From Halorubrum salsamenti (GTDB taxonomy: Archaea; Halobacteriota; Halobacteria; Halobacteriales; Haloferacaceae): DNA of 64,000 bases. Shown here one piece after another: positions 41,795 to 50,938 of this stretch. The notes beneath the pieces were generated by a model. It searched no databases. It had not been told where the DNA came from and saw nothing but the letters and a program-made list of their open reading frames with translations. How positions within the stretch are numbered: position 1 is the stretch's first letter; every line of letters starts with the position of its first letter. The stretch spans positions 248,001 through 312,000 of the forward strand of contig NZ_VCNL01000004.1 of assembly GCF_007671685.1 (NCBI RefSeq), in the 5' to 3' direction. Both the position numbers and the translations under genes were made by a program.

Positions 41795-43741
41795 TCAGTC
41801 GTCGATCGCGACCGTCGACGAAAGCGATTCGTCGATCTCCGCTTCGGCCATCTTCTCGACGAGGGCCTCGATGACGGCGCCCCGGCGACCCTTCACGAAC
41901 TTGATGGAGCCGACGACGAGGTGGCCGCCGCCCGAGACGCCCGCCTCGGGAAGCTCCTCGTTCAACTCGGTCACCATGTTCGGGATGTCGAGCCGGACGC
42001 CGTCGGACCGGAGCACGCAGAAGTCGGGGCCGTAGCCGATTGTGATGACGGGGTCGCCCGTCTCCTGCACGCGGGTGTCGTGAAGCTCGCCGGTCGTCTT
42101 CCCGGGCGCGGGGTAGGTGAACCGGTGGGCGTACTCGTCGAGATCGATGCGGTAGAGGTGCGCGCCGGAGGCGAGCCGCTCGTGTTCGACGTGGTCGTCG
42201 ACGGCATCGAGCTGGCGGTCGACGTCGCGTTCGGCCCGTTCGGAGAGGAATTCGACCAGCTCCTCGTGCCGGGCTTCGTCCTCACAGCCCACGTTGAGAG
42301 CGTCGTTGACGAGCGTTTTCCCCTCGGAGTAGCGCAGCCAGTGGGCGGCGTAGTCGAGTGCCTCGCCGATATCGAACAGGTCGGACTCGTCGTAGCCGGC
42401 CTCCTGTGCGAGCGCGATATAGTCGTCCATCGCCTCCGCCTTCGAGCGGTCGGAGAGCCCGGCGACGGCCGGGACGTGCTCCAGCTCCTCGGTGATCGAC
42501 GGGTCGATTAGCCGGGCGAGCTCGACGCACATCATCCCCGTGGTGACCCGGTAGTCCTCGTCGTGGAGGTACGGGTTGACGTGCGCGTCGAGCAGCGGCT
42601 CGACCGCCTCGGGGTCGGGGTGGTGGTGATCGACGGCCGCGATGGGGATGTCGTAATGCGCGAGGTTCTCGTAGGCGGGCACGTCCTCCTCGGTCGACCC
42701 GTTGTCGAGCATCAGGAGGAAGGGGAGCTTCTGGCCGTGGCGGGCTCGGCCCTCCAGCGCGAAGTTCAGGTCGCGGGTCACGTCCTCCATCTCGTAGTAC
42801 GGCGCCTTGCTCGGGAGCCGCTTGAACAGGTGCCGGGCAGCGTCCGGGTCCTCGTGCACGTCGCGGACGAAGTTCTCTAAGGCGAGCTGCACGGGAATCG
42901 CGGCGCACATCCCGTCGCCGTCGGCGTGGTGCCGGACGCGGATCGGGCGACCGGCGAGCACGGTGCGACGGAGCAGCCGCGCCAGCTCCCGGAGGTCGTC
43001 GTGGATCGGCTCGAACGCCTCCCACTCGACGAGCGGGTCGACGTCGGCGGGTGCGGCGCGCTCGTCGAGAGCCGTCTCGAAGCGCTCACGGGCCGCAGTC
43101 GCCCGCTCCTCGGGGAGTCGCTTCAGCGAATCGACCTCCAGCTGGAGGGCGTTCTCGCGCGTTTCGATCGTCCCGCTGACGTGGACCATGTCGCCGACCT
43201 CGACCTCGGGGTACGCCCGGACGCCGGCCTCTTCGAAGGCGGCACAGGAGACGACGCCGGAGGCGTCCGCGACGGCGAATATCGTCGGGCCGCCCGTCTG
43301 TTTCGCCTGGACGACCTCACCCTCGACGGTGACCTCGTCGCCGGGAGCGAGCCCGCGGACGCGGGAGACAGACGGTTCGTGGGCGACGGCCTCAGTGCGG
43401 TAGTCGTCGAGACTCTCGTCGTCGAAGGCCACGTCGCCGTTCTCTTTCACCTCGGTCAGCCGGACGACCAGCCGGTCGCCGACGGCGTAGTCGTCGGCGA
43501 GGTTCGACTCGTGGACGAGTCCCGAGAGGGCGTCTGAGACGTCGACGAAGATCCCGTAGTCGACGACGCCGTTGACTTCGGCGTGGTACAGCGCGTCGAC
43601 CTCGGCGTCTTCGAGGGTGCAGTCCGGTGCCAGATCGTAGACGGTCGGCCGGTCGTCGGCCGCCCCCTCCGCCCCGTCGGCGTCGAGTTCGGGGCTCGAA
43701 TCGCCCCGCGTGCCGGAATCCCCGGCGGTGTTCTCGCTCAT
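41795..43741 (-). CDS. RecJ-like DHH phosphoesterase with S1 domain
   Basis: This 648-residue protein has an N-terminal S1 RNA-binding domain (about 45-115, VDYGIFVDVSDALSGLVHES), an OB-fold tRNA-anticodon-type nucleic-acid domain (about 135-200), a coiled segment and a DHH/DHHA1 phosphoesterase. Catalytic motifs are HHADGDG, MLDNGS and AVDHHHPD. It belongs to the archaeal RecJ-like nucleases; members act in replication or RNA turnover. The S1 domain favours RNA or mixed substrates, which is inference. Confidence 0.9.
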   Translation of the reverse strand: MSENTAGDSGTRGDSSPELDADGAEGAADDRPTVYDLAPDCTLEDAEVDALYHAEVNGVVDYGIFVDVSDALSGLVHESNLADDYAVGDRLVVRLTEVKENGDVAFDDESLDDYRTEAVAHEPSVSRVRGLAPGDEVTVEGEVVQAKQTGGPTIFAVADASGVVSCAAFEEAGVRAYPEVEVGDMVHVSGTIETRENALQLEVDSLKRLPEERATAARERFETALDERAAPADVDPLVEWEAFEPIHDDLRELARLLRRTVLAGRPIRVRHHADGDGMCAAIPVQLALENFVRDVHEDPDAARHLFKRLPSKAPYYEMEDVTRDLNFALEGRARHGQKLPFLLMLDNGSTEEDVPAYENLAHYDIPIAAVDHHHPDPEAVEPLLDAHVNPYLHDEDYRVTTGMMCVELARLIDPSITEELEHVPAVAGLSDRSKAEAMDDYIALAQEAGYDESDLFDIGEALDYAAHWLRYSEGKTLVNDALNVGCEDEARHEELVEFLSERAERDVDRQLDAVDDHVEHERLASGAHLYRIDLDEYAHRFTYPAPGKTTGELHDTRVQETGDPVITIGYGPDFCVLRSDGVRLDIPNMVTELNEELPEAGVSGGGHLVVGSIKFVKGRRGAVIEALVEKMAEAEIDESLSSTVAIDD

Positions 43742-43891
43742 AGAGACTCATCGGGAACGGCCGGTGTTAAGCCTGTTCTCTCGCGTCTCGGGCGTCGTCC
43801 GGTGCAGAGCGCCGGCAGCGATGACGGCAGGCCGGCGCCGTCCGCCCCGCGGTCCGGAATCCATATGGGGCGACAGTGCCTCCCGTCGCGT

Positions 43892-44413
43892 ATGCGACTG
43901 TTCCGCTCGGACGAACTCCTCGGGATCGCCCGGGAGACCATGGAGTTCGTCCTCGAGGCGAGCGAGGAGAGCCACCCCGACGAGTACATGGGGTTCCTCC
44001 GCGCGGACGACGCCCGAAAGCTCGACCTCGACCGGGACGGACAGGTGATCACCGACGTGCTCGTCATCCCGGGGACGGAGTCGAACCCGACGAGCGCCAG
44101 CGTCCGCACCCACATGAAGCCGAACGACATGCGCGCGGTCGGCTCGGTCCACTCCCATCCGAACGGCGCGCTTCGACCGAGCGACGCCGACCTCGCGACG
44201 TTCGGACAGGGGCGGGTCCACATCATCGTCGGCGCGCCCTACGGGTGGGGGGACTGGAAGGCGTTCGACAACGAGGGAAAGCAGACCACCCTCGACGTGC
44301 TCGACGTGGAGGTCCCCGACGAGCACTTCTTCGACTTCACACAGGAGGACATCGACCGCGAGATCGGCGAGGAGCGACGGGACGGCGGCGGCTTCCTCTC
44401 GTGGTTCCGATGA
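43892..44413 (+). CDS. JAMM/MPN metalloprotease
   Basis: This 173-residue protein carries the complete JAMM zinc site [17 protein letters not shown] (HxHx7SxxD) plus an upstream glutamate in DEYMGFL. In haloarchaea such enzymes remove SAMP ubiquitin-like modifiers from proteins, so desampylation is a reasonable inference. ATG 43892 follows an ATATGG-like box; the upstream in-frame extension is rejected as unconserved. Its stop overlaps the FAD synthase start by 4 nt (ATGA). Confidence 0.87.
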   Translation: MRLFRSDELLGIARETMEFVLEASEESHPDEYMGFLRADDARKLDLDRDGQVITDVLVIPGTESNPTSASVRTHMKPNDMRAVGSVHSHPNGALRPSDADLATFGQGRVHIIVGAPYGWGDWKAFDNEGKQTTLDVLDVEVPDEHFFDFTQEDIDREIGEERRDGGGFLSWFR

Positions 44414-44898
44414 AGCGGGTCGTCGCGCAGGGGACCTTCGACCTGCTCCACCCCGGCCACGTCCACTACCTGGAGGACGCGGCGGCGTACGGCGACGAGC
44501 TTCACGCCATCGTCGCCCGCCGCACCAACGTCACGCACAAGCCGGCGCCGATCCTCTGTGCCGAGCAGCGCCGCGATATGGTCGCCGCGCTCGACGCCGT
44601 CGACGAGGCCCACCTCGGCCATCCGGAAGACGTGTTCGTCCCGATCGAGCGCCTCGATCCCGACGTGATCGTGTTGGGCTACGACCAGCACCACGACGAG
44701 GCCGACATCGCCGACGCGCTCGCGGAGCGCGGGATCGACTGCCGGGTCGAACGCGCTTCGGGCCGCGACCCACGGTACGAGGACGAACTGCTCTCCAGCG
44801 GCGACATCGTCGAGCGGATCCTGGAACGGCGTGGCCCCGACCGCGACGTCGACCGTGACCGGCAGAACAGCGATCGGCCCCGCGACGAACGGAGATAG
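44410..44898 (+). CDS. ribL: FAD synthase (archaeal RibL type)
   Basis: This 162-residue nucleotidyltransferase is predicted to adenylate FMN to FAD. It has the [15 protein letters not shown] motif (8-22) and the conserved cysteine and basic residues [11 protein letters not shown], with [11 protein letters not shown] in the middle. Length and pattern match archaeal RibL; a related cytidylyltransferase cannot be excluded. It is translationally coupled to the JAMM gene upstream. The C-terminal Arg/Asp tail is disordered. Confidence 0.85.
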   Translation: MKRVVAQGTFDLLHPGHVHYLEDAAAYGDELHAIVARRTNVTHKPAPILCAEQRRDMVAALDAVDEAHLGHPEDVFVPIERLDPDVIVLGYDQHHDEADIADALAERGIDCRVERASGRDPRYEDELLSSGDIVERILERRGPDRDVDRDRQNSDRPRDERR

Positions 44899-44976
44899 CG
44901 ACCGTTCCAGAACGACGAACGCGGGCGGTACGGTGAAGCGCGGAACATATATGGATCGGTTCCTAAGACTCTCCAA

Positions 44977-46380
44977 GTGACGATACCCGATCGATTCCCC
45001 GCAGTCCTCGTGGCGGCGGCGATGGGCGTGTACCTGCTCATCGTCGTCGGCGCGACCACCTCTCTCACGGAGGCGGCGACCGCCTGCGGCGGCTGGCCCG
45101 CCTGCGGGAACGGCGCCGAACTCCCGACGGCGACCGAGGGCTGGATCGCCCTCGGCCACCGCGTTCTCGCGGTCGTCGTCGGCCTCCTCGTGGCTCTCTC
45201 CGCTGCGCTCGCGTGGCGGGACGGTGCGAGCCGCCGGACCCGGACCGCGCTCACTCTCGCCCTGACCGTGTACCCCGCGCAGGCCGGCGTGGGCGCGCTC
45301 GTCGCGGTCGGCGGCCTCCCGTCCGCGCTCGGCTCCGTGCACCTCCTCCTCGGCGTGGCCATCTTCGCGGCCGTGCTCGCCGGGCTCGCGTGGTGGCTGG
45401 AGGCCGAGACCGGTGACCCGAACGACGCTCCCGTCGACTTCGAGCCCGGCACCGACGACCTCCCGCCGATCGAGGAGGCGCCCGATCCGGACGTGCCGAC
45501 CGCGGCGGTCCCTCGGCTGAGAGCGACCGCGGCGGCGTACTTCCGGCTGATGAAGCCGCGGCTGATGTGGCTGCTCTGTCTGGTCGCCGCCGCCGCGATG
45601 GCGCTGGCCGGCGGCGCCGGGTTCACCCCTCGCGTCGTGACCGCGACGCTCGTCGGCGGCGCGCTTTCGATCGGCGCCTCCGGTACGTTCAACCACGTCC
45701 TCGAACGCGACGTGGACAAGCGGATGCAGCGCACGAACGACCGCCCGCTGGCGACCGACCTCGTGCCGGTGTCCCACGCGCTCGCGTTCGGCGGGTTCCT
45801 CACGCTCGTCTCGGTGGGTCTGTTCTGGACGGTGAACCTGCTGACGGCAGCGCTCGGGCTGGTCGCGATCGTGTTCTACAGCGTCGTGTACACGCTCATC
45901 CTGAAGCCGAACACGGTGCAAAACACCGTGATCGGCGGGGCCGCCGGCGCGCTCCCGGCCCTCATCGGCTGGGCCGCGGTGACGAGTGAGATCGGCGGCG
46001 GCGGGCTGTTGCTCGCCTTAGTCATCTTCCTGTGGACGCCCGCGCACTTCTACAACCTCGCGCTGGCCTACAAGGACGACTACGAGCGCGGCGGCTTCCC
46101 GATGATGCCCGTGGTCCGCGGGGAGACGACGACGCGCCGGCACATCGTCTGGTACCTCGGCGCGACGCTCGTCGCGGCGGTCGCGCTCGCGGCGGTCGCC
46201 GAGCCGCTCGGTGCGCTCTACGCCGTCGTGGGCGTCGCCGTCGGCGCCCTGTTCCTCTGGACGGTCGTCCGGCTCCACTACGAGCAGACCGAGGGCGCGG
46301 CGTTCCGCGCGTTCCACGCGTCGAACGCCTATCTCGGACTCCTGCTGTTCGCCGTCGTCTTCGACGCGCTCGTGGTCTGA
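44977..46380 (+). CDS. ctaB: Half-CtaA / heme O synthase (CtaB) fusion
   Basis: This 467-residue membrane protein joins a four-helix CtaA/COX15-like half domain (about 1-140, with the cysteine pair CGGWPAC, histidine in GHRVLA and another in GSVHLLLG) to protoheme IX farnesyltransferase (about 180-467). The prenyltransferase has NHVLERDVDKRMQRT and ALAYKDDYERGGFPM. The product converts heme B to heme O and possibly A for the terminal oxidase. It starts with GTG 44977 after a CATATATGG-like box. A linker rich in Pro and Asp joins the halves. Confidence 0.9.
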   Translation: MTIPDRFPAVLVAAAMGVYLLIVVGATTSLTEAATACGGWPACGNGAELPTATEGWIALGHRVLAVVVGLLVALSAALAWRDGASRRTRTALTLALTVYPAQAGVGALVAVGGLPSALGSVHLLLGVAIFAAVLAGLAWWLEAETGDPNDAPVDFEPGTDDLPPIEEAPDPDVPTAAVPRLRATAAAYFRLMKPRLMWLLCLVAAAAMALAGGAGFTPRVVTATLVGGALSIGASGTFNHVLERDVDKRMQRTNDRPLATDLVPVSHALAFGGFLTLVSVGLFWTVNLLTAALGLVAIVFYSVVYTLILKPNTVQNTVIGGAAGALPALIGWAAVTSEIGGGGLLLALVIFLWTPAHFYNLALAYKDDYERGGFPMMPVVRGETTTRRHIVWYLGATLVAAVALAAVAEPLGALYAVVGVAVGALFLWTVVRLHYEQTEGAAFRAFHASNAYLGLLLFAVVFDALVV

Positions 46381-46435
46381 GCGGTGTTTCGGCGAGGCGT
46401 CGGAGGTATCGTCGGTGATAGCCGGGGCGGCGTGG

Positions 46436-46443
46436 TTTATATA
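46436..46443 (+). promoter_or_regulatory. TATA box of second histidine kinase
   Basis: TTTATATA, centred 31 nt before the ATG at 46471, supports that start over the in-frame upstream GTG/ATG codons. Confidence 0.6.
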
Positions 46444-46470
46444 GCTTCGCGAGAAAGCCAACGCAGTCGA

Positions 46471-47553
46471 ATGAATTGCACGTCGAGCGCGGCCGTACGC
46501 TCGCTGTGGCCCGTCTGGGGACTCAGCGTCGTACTCCTTCTCTCGCTCGTCGCTGAAGCCGCGACCGTCTCGCTCGGACTCGTTCCCGTCCCGGGCGGCT
46601 ACTGGGTGGGTTTTCTCTCCTCGATACTGGTCGTGTTCGGCGTCGGGTACGTTGTCTACTGGATCTCGAGGGCCGATCTCTCGACCGGCCGGTACCAGCG
46701 GATCAACCGCTGGTGGGTCGCCGGCGGGGTGGGGTATCTCCTCGTCAACATCGGGTTCATGGCGGCGCTACCGACGGAGTCCGCGTTTCAGGTGTTCGGC
46801 TGGATCCGCTGGGCGATCGGTTTCGGCGGCGGTATCGGACTGCTTATCGGCCTGTTCGAGGCGAGAGCGATCGAACGCGAGGTCACGGCGGAGCGGAGCC
46901 GGGTCCGACAGGCCGAACTCCGTCGAGAGCGGGATCGGCTCGAAGAGTTCGCGAGCGTCGTGTCACACGACCTTCGGAACCCGCTCAACGTCGTCCACGG
47001 GCGGGTCGACCTCGCCCAGCAGGCGCATCCGGACGACGAGCATTTGGCGGCGGTCGAGCCCGCTCTCGATCGGATGGACGAGATAATCGAGGAGACGCTG
47101 ACGCTCGCCCGCGAGGGGAAGATCGTCGACGACGCCGACAACGTCGATCTCGCCGAGTGCGCGCGCGAGTGCTGGTCGCGCGTGGACACGGCGGACGCGG
47201 CGCTCCGCGTGAACGGATCGATGACTGTGCGGGCCGACCGCGACCGGCTGTCGCACGTCTTCGAGAATCTCCTCCGAAACGCGGTCGAGCACGGCGGGAG
47301 CGACGTGACCGTTCGCGTCGACGCGCTCGACGGGGAGAACGGGTTCTACGTCGAGGACGACGGCGTCGGCATTCCGGAGGGAGACTTCGATCGGGTGCGC
47401 GAGACCGGGTACACGTCGTCGACCGACGGGACGGGGTTCGGCCTCTCGATCGTGGACCGGATCGTCGAGGCGCACGGGTGGGAGCTGCAGATCGGTGACG
47501 GGGACGAGGGCGGTACGCGGTTCGAGATCAGCGGCGTCGACCGGGGATCGTAG
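46471..47553 (+). CDS. Membrane histidine kinase, orphan
   Basis: This 360-residue kinase has four membrane helices (about 12-35, 45-64, 82-100, 110-130), a coiled linker, a HisKA helix with the acceptor in VVSHDLRNPLNVV (His166) and an HATPase domain: N-box ENLLRNAVEHG, DDGVGIPE and GTGFGLSIVDR. The membrane part is the only candidate sensor, so it may sense membrane state or a respiratory signal. No response regulator gene is adjacent. Confidence 0.88.
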   Translation: MNCTSSAAVRSLWPVWGLSVVLLLSLVAEAATVSLGLVPVPGGYWVGFLSSILVVFGVGYVVYWISRADLSTGRYQRINRWWVAGGVGYLLVNIGFMAALPTESAFQVFGWIRWAIGFGGGIGLLIGLFEARAIEREVTAERSRVRQAELRRERDRLEEFASVVSHDLRNPLNVVHGRVDLAQQAHPDDEHLAAVEPALDRMDEIIEETLTLAREGKIVDDADNVDLAECARECWSRVDTADAALRVNGSMTVRADRDRLSHVFENLLRNAVEHGGSDVTVRVDALDGENGFYVEDDGVGIPEGDFDRVRETGYTSSTDGTGFGLSIVDRIVEAHGWELQIGDGDEGGTRFEISGVDRGS

Positions 47554-47612
47554 AGAGCGGCAAACGGCACGCGGTTCGTTTTTAAGTTCGTTCGGCACGA
47601 ACCAGAGGGCGT

Positions 47613-47855
47613 ATGACACGCATCGAAGTCGAGTACTGCGTCCCGTGCGGCATGTTGAATCGCGCCCGAGACGTCTCGGAGGCGATCTTAAAGCAGTTCG
47701 GCGAGCGGATCGACGAGGTCGCGTTGGTGACCGGCGACGACGGCGTGTTCGTCGTGCGCGCCGACGGCGAGGTCGTCTTCGACAAGGCGGAAGACGAGTA
47801 CGACGTGGACGCCATCGTGCGCGCGGTCAGACCGTACGTCGGCGCGGCGGCGTGA
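47613..47855 (+). CDS. Rdx/SelW-like thioredoxin-fold protein
   Basis: This 80-residue protein has the CxxC redox motif in VEYCVPCGML (about 8-11) and the Rdx family pattern: EAILKQFGERIDEVALVTGDDGVFVV and FDKAEDEYDVDAIVRAV. It probably exchanges electrons or binds metal in the cytoplasm. It lies beside a copper ATPase, transcribed toward it; a role in metal or oxidase assembly is conjecture. A TTTTTAAG box lies about 30 nt upstream. Confidence 0.82.
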   Translation: MTRIEVEYCVPCGMLNRARDVSEAILKQFGERIDEVALVTGDDGVFVVRADGEVVFDKAEDEYDVDAIVRAVRPYVGAAA

Positions 47856-47879
47856 CGCCACCGTAGACCCGTCCTTCCG

Positions 47880-50360
47880 CTACTCGCCTTTATAAACGGC
47901 TCGCGCCGAGTTCGACACCACGAGGAGGCTGCTCGTCGCCATCGCGGCCGCGGCGAACAGCGGGTTGAGGGCCCCCGAGACGGCCATCGGGATCGCGACC
48001 GCGTTGTAGACGAACGCCCACCCGAGGTTCTGCTTGAGCCGGCGGTTCGTCCCGCGGGTGACCGCGAACAGTTCCGGGACCGCCGAGAGGCGGTCCTCCA
48101 GCAGGACGGCGTCGGCGGCGTCGGCCGCCAGATCGGTCCCGCTGGCGACGGAGACGCCGATGTCTGCCGCTGCGAGCGCGGGCGCGTCGTTGCTCCCGTC
48201 ACCGACCATCGCGACGCGTTCGGTCAGGGTCAGCCGTCGGACCGTTTCAGCCTTCGCCTCCGGTGGGACTTCCGCAAACGTCTCGTCGATCGCGGGATGC
48301 TCCTCGAACTGGCGGGCCGCGGCCGGCGAGTCGCCGGTGAGCACGACGACCCGGCGCCCGCCTGCCGCCAGGTCCTCGACGACCGCCTCCCAGCCGTCGC
48401 GCACCTCGTCGCCGACGACGAGCACCCCCCTGACGGTCCCGTCCCAGCCGACGTACACGGGGACGCGACCCGCCTCGCGGGCGTCCGCGCCGGCCGCGTC
48501 GAGCGGCTCGGGCACGGCCCACGCGTCGCACTCGAACAGCGAGCGGTGGCCGACGACAACCTCGTCGCCGTCGATCCGACCGGAGACGCCCCTGTCCGTG
48601 ACCGTCACGTCCGCGGCGGCGAGCGACGGCTCGGCCGGGGCCGCCGTGTCGGCGTCGGTTGTCGTGCCGTCGTCGGACCGCGTTCCGTCATCAGTGGCCG
48701 TCCCTCCGTCGGTCGCCGCGGCCGGACGGGGAGGGGTCTCGTCGGGTTTCGCCGCGTGTCCCGCCACCCCCGCGACGATCGCCTCCGCGATCGGGTGGAC
48801 CGAGGCGCGCTCCAGCGCCGCGGCCCGTCTCCGGACGGTTTCTCGGTCGGTCCCGTCCGTCGCGGTGTCGAGCAGCCGCATCTCCCCGTCAGTGAGGGTC
48901 CCGGTCTTGTCGAGCACGACCGCATCGACGTCGGCGGCCTCCTCGAAGACGGCGTCGGAGACGATCACGATCCCCCGCCGGGCCGCGTCGCGGATCCCGG
49001 CGGCGACCGCGAGCGGGGTCGCGAGCCCGAGCGCGCACGGACACGAGACGATGAGCACCGTGAGTCCGACAAGCGCCGCCTCGGTGGGTGCGGCGCCGAA
49101 CGCAAGGGTCGCGCCGGCCGCGAGGACCGCGACGGCGACGACGAGTGGGACGAACACCGTCGCCAGTCTGTCGACGAGCCGCTGGACCCCCGACCGCGAG
49201 CTCTGGATCTCCCACAGCATCCGCACGAGCGTGTCGAGAGTGCTCTCGGCGTCCTCGCCCACCTCGACGACCACCGGGGCGTCGGTGACGACGGTGCCGC
49301 CGCGGACCGCGTCGCCCTCGCGTTTCGTCGCCGGGAGCGACTCGCCGGTGACCAGCGCCTCGTCGACCGCGGCGCTCCCCTCGACGACGGTCCCGTCGAA
49401 CGGGACGCGATCGCCGGGGCGAACGAGGAGCCGATCGCCCGGCTCCACCGCGTCGGCCGCGACCCTCTCGCCCGCCTCGGTCCGGACTTCTCGATCGGTC
49501 GCGGTCGTCAGCTCCGAGAGAGAGCCGGTCGCGCGCCGCTTGATCAGCGACTCGTAGTGGTTGCCGGCGGTGACCACCAGAACGACGGCGATCGTCACGT
49601 CGAAGTAGAGATCGGTCTGACCGAGGAACATCGCGAGGGTGCTGTACGCGTACGAACTCACCGCCGCGAGCGACACCAGGAGGTCCATGTTCGGCTGTCG
49701 CGCGCGGAGGCTCACGTAGGCGCCCCGCAGGATGGGGTATCCCGTGTAAAACAGGACGACGGAGGCGAACACCCAGATCTGCGTGAACAGGTACTGCCCC
49801 GAGACCCCGCCCAGATCGAGGAAGGGTTCGTAGCCGAAGTAGGTGGGGTACAGGAAGACGACGTACCACAGCATCGCCATCATCCCGAAGAAGCCGCCGC
49901 CGATCAGGAACCGGACGACGGCGTCGTCGCTCTCGGCGTCCGGATCCGCGCGGTGGCTCGCCGAGTACCCGGCGACGGAGAGGCGCTCGGGGAGTTCGTC
50001 GGCGCCGACGGCCTCGGGGTCGTAGTCGACCCGGATCGTGTCGGTGGCGTAGCTCGCCTCCGCGGCCGCGACCCCGGGCTGTTCGCCCGCCGTCATCTCT
50101 AAGAAGGACTCGCAGGTCGCACAGTGCATCCCGTCGACGTGGAGGAACGCCGTCTCACCGTCGAAGCCGTCGTCCGGCTCCGCGGCCGGCCGCCGCTCCT
50201 CGACCTCGTCGAGCCCCTCGTCGAGCCCGTCAAACCCCTCGGCGTCGCCGAGCGACCGCGCGACGGCGAGACAGCCCCGGCAGCAGAACTCGCCGTCGAC
50301 GTCCGGGGCCGTGTGGGGGTCGTCCCCGGTCGGCAGGTCACAGAGTGTACAGCCTGACAT
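47880..50360 (-). CDS. Copper-type P1B ATPase, CcoI/FixI-like
   Basis: This 826-residue membrane pump has an N-terminal cysteine cluster like CcoI/FixI (CTLC near 4-7 and FCCRGC at 25-30), an HMA metal-binding domain with MHCATC (Cys80, Cys83), eight membrane helices, the transport motif SCPCALGLATP (about 440), the phosphorylated DKTGTLTDGE (about 485), a Gly/Thr-rich insert, and GDGSNDAPALAAADIGV. The CPC motif marks Cu+ transport. Proximity to the ba3 oxidase and ctaB suggests copper delivery for oxidase assembly rather than only detoxification; this is inference. Confidence 0.92.
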   Translation of the reverse strand: MSGCTLCDLPTGDDPHTAPDVDGEFCCRGCLAVARSLGDAEGFDGLDEGLDEVEERRPAAEPDDGFDGETAFLHVDGMHCATCESFLEMTAGEQPGVAAAEASYATDTIRVDYDPEAVGADELPERLSVAGYSASHRADPDAESDDAVVRFLIGGGFFGMMAMLWYVVFLYPTYFGYEPFLDLGGVSGQYLFTQIWVFASVVLFYTGYPILRGAYVSLRARQPNMDLLVSLAAVSSYAYSTLAMFLGQTDLYFDVTIAVVLVVTAGNHYESLIKRRATGSLSELTTATDREVRTEAGERVAADAVEPGDRLLVRPGDRVPFDGTVVEGSAAVDEALVTGESLPATKREGDAVRGGTVVTDAPVVVEVGEDAESTLDTLVRMLWEIQSSRSGVQRLVDRLATVFVPLVVAVAVLAAGATLAFGAAPTEAALVGLTVLIVSCPCALGLATPLAVAAGIRDAARRGIVIVSDAVFEEAADVDAVVLDKTGTLTDGEMRLLDTATDGTDRETVRRRAAALERASVHPIAEAIVAGVAGHAAKPDETPPRPAAATDGGTATDDGTRSDDGTTTDADTAAPAEPSLAAADVTVTDRGVSGRIDGDEVVVGHRSLFECDAWAVPEPLDAAGADAREAGRVPVYVGWDGTVRGVLVVGDEVRDGWEAVVEDLAAGGRRVVVLTGDSPAAARQFEEHPAIDETFAEVPPEAKAETVRRLTLTERVAMVGDGSNDAPALAAADIGVSVASGTDLAADAADAVLLEDRLSAVPELFAVTRGTNRRLKQNLGWAFVYNAVAIPMAVSGALNPLFAAAAMATSSLLVVSNSARAVYKGE

Positions 50361-50453
50361 GTGTTTGATTCCGGAATTCCGCAGGAGGGATTCGCTACTC
50401 GGACGCGACGGACGAGGCTCGACGCGGTCCGGTCACTGGCCGTATCCGGGCGA

Positions 50454-50657
50454 CTACGCTCGATCCGGATCCGCTGCGTCGCCGTCGCCGAACCCCAACA
50501 GGCTCCCGCCGGTCGCGATCCGGAGACTCGCCCAGATGAGCAGCACGTTCACCAGCGTGATCGCGACGAAGATCTCCGCGCGGTCCGCGATGAACACCGC
50601 CGCGGGGACGAGCCCGCCGAGCACGAGGAGTATGGCCTGTTGAAGCGAGAAGTCCAT
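50454..50657 (-). CDS. Small two-helix membrane protein (67 aa)
   Basis: Starting at ATG 50657, the 67-residue product has two hydrophobic helices (about 6-24 and 28-48) and an acidic tail (FGDGDAADPDRA). An ATTATATATG box lies about 28 nt upstream on the minus strand, and the gene is divergent from the ba3 oxidase operon. Likely an accessory membrane protein of oxidase or copper handling by position only. Confidence 0.68.
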   Translation of the reverse strand: MDFSLQQAILLVLGGLVPAAVFIADRAEIFVAITLVNVLLIWASLRIATGGSLLGFGDGDAADPDRA

Positions 50658-50680
50658 GTCGTAACCAACGGTCCGCGGGA

Positions 50681-50690
50681 CATATATAAT
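50681..50690 (-). promoter_or_regulatory. TATA box of the 67-aa gene
   Basis: The minus-strand sequence ATTATATATG is centred about 28 nt before ATG 50657. It shares the 97-nt divergent region with the oxidase operon. Confidence 0.6.
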
Positions 50691-50724
50691 ATCCGTGTTT
50701 TCAGGGTTCGGGAACGGATAGATC

Positions 50725-50732
50725 TTATATAG
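50725..50732 (+). promoter_or_regulatory. TATA box of ba3 oxidase operon
   Basis: TTATATAG, centred about 27 nt before ATG 50755, drives the oxidase genes as a leaderless transcript. Confidence 0.65.
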
Positions 50733-50754
50733 TTGTTTACCATCAACACGTACC

Positions 50755-50931
50755 ATGGGCCGAAACGAAACCGCACACGGGTCGGCGAACGACGTGAGCG
50801 GTGACATCGAGGAGTTCGATCCGATCGGGACCCTCACGCTCATCGGGATATACTTCGTCATCCTGGTGCTTTCATGGGTGTACATCTACTACATCGAATT
50901 CCTCGGCCGCGATCTGGTCATCGTGGGGTAA
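50755..50931 (+). CDS. cbaD: ba3-type oxidase small subunit (CbaD, subunit IIa-like)
   Basis: This 58-residue protein has a hydrophilic acidic start and a single membrane helix (about 27-50, GTLTLIGIYFVILVLSWVYI), the shape of the one-helix subunit IIa of ba3 oxidases. It precedes the subunit II gene by 7 nt. The assignment rests on position and topology more than on sequence. Confidence 0.78.
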   Translation: MGRNETAHGSANDVSGDIEEFDPIGTLTLIGIYFVILVLSWVYIYYIEFLGRDLVIVG

Positions 50932-50938
50932 TCACAGC

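Noticed and set aside
41795-43741. Possible aspartyl-tRNA synthetase because of OB fold
   Set aside because: Catalytic DHH motifs (DNG, DHHHP) show a RecJ-like phosphoesterase; no class II synthetase motif is present.
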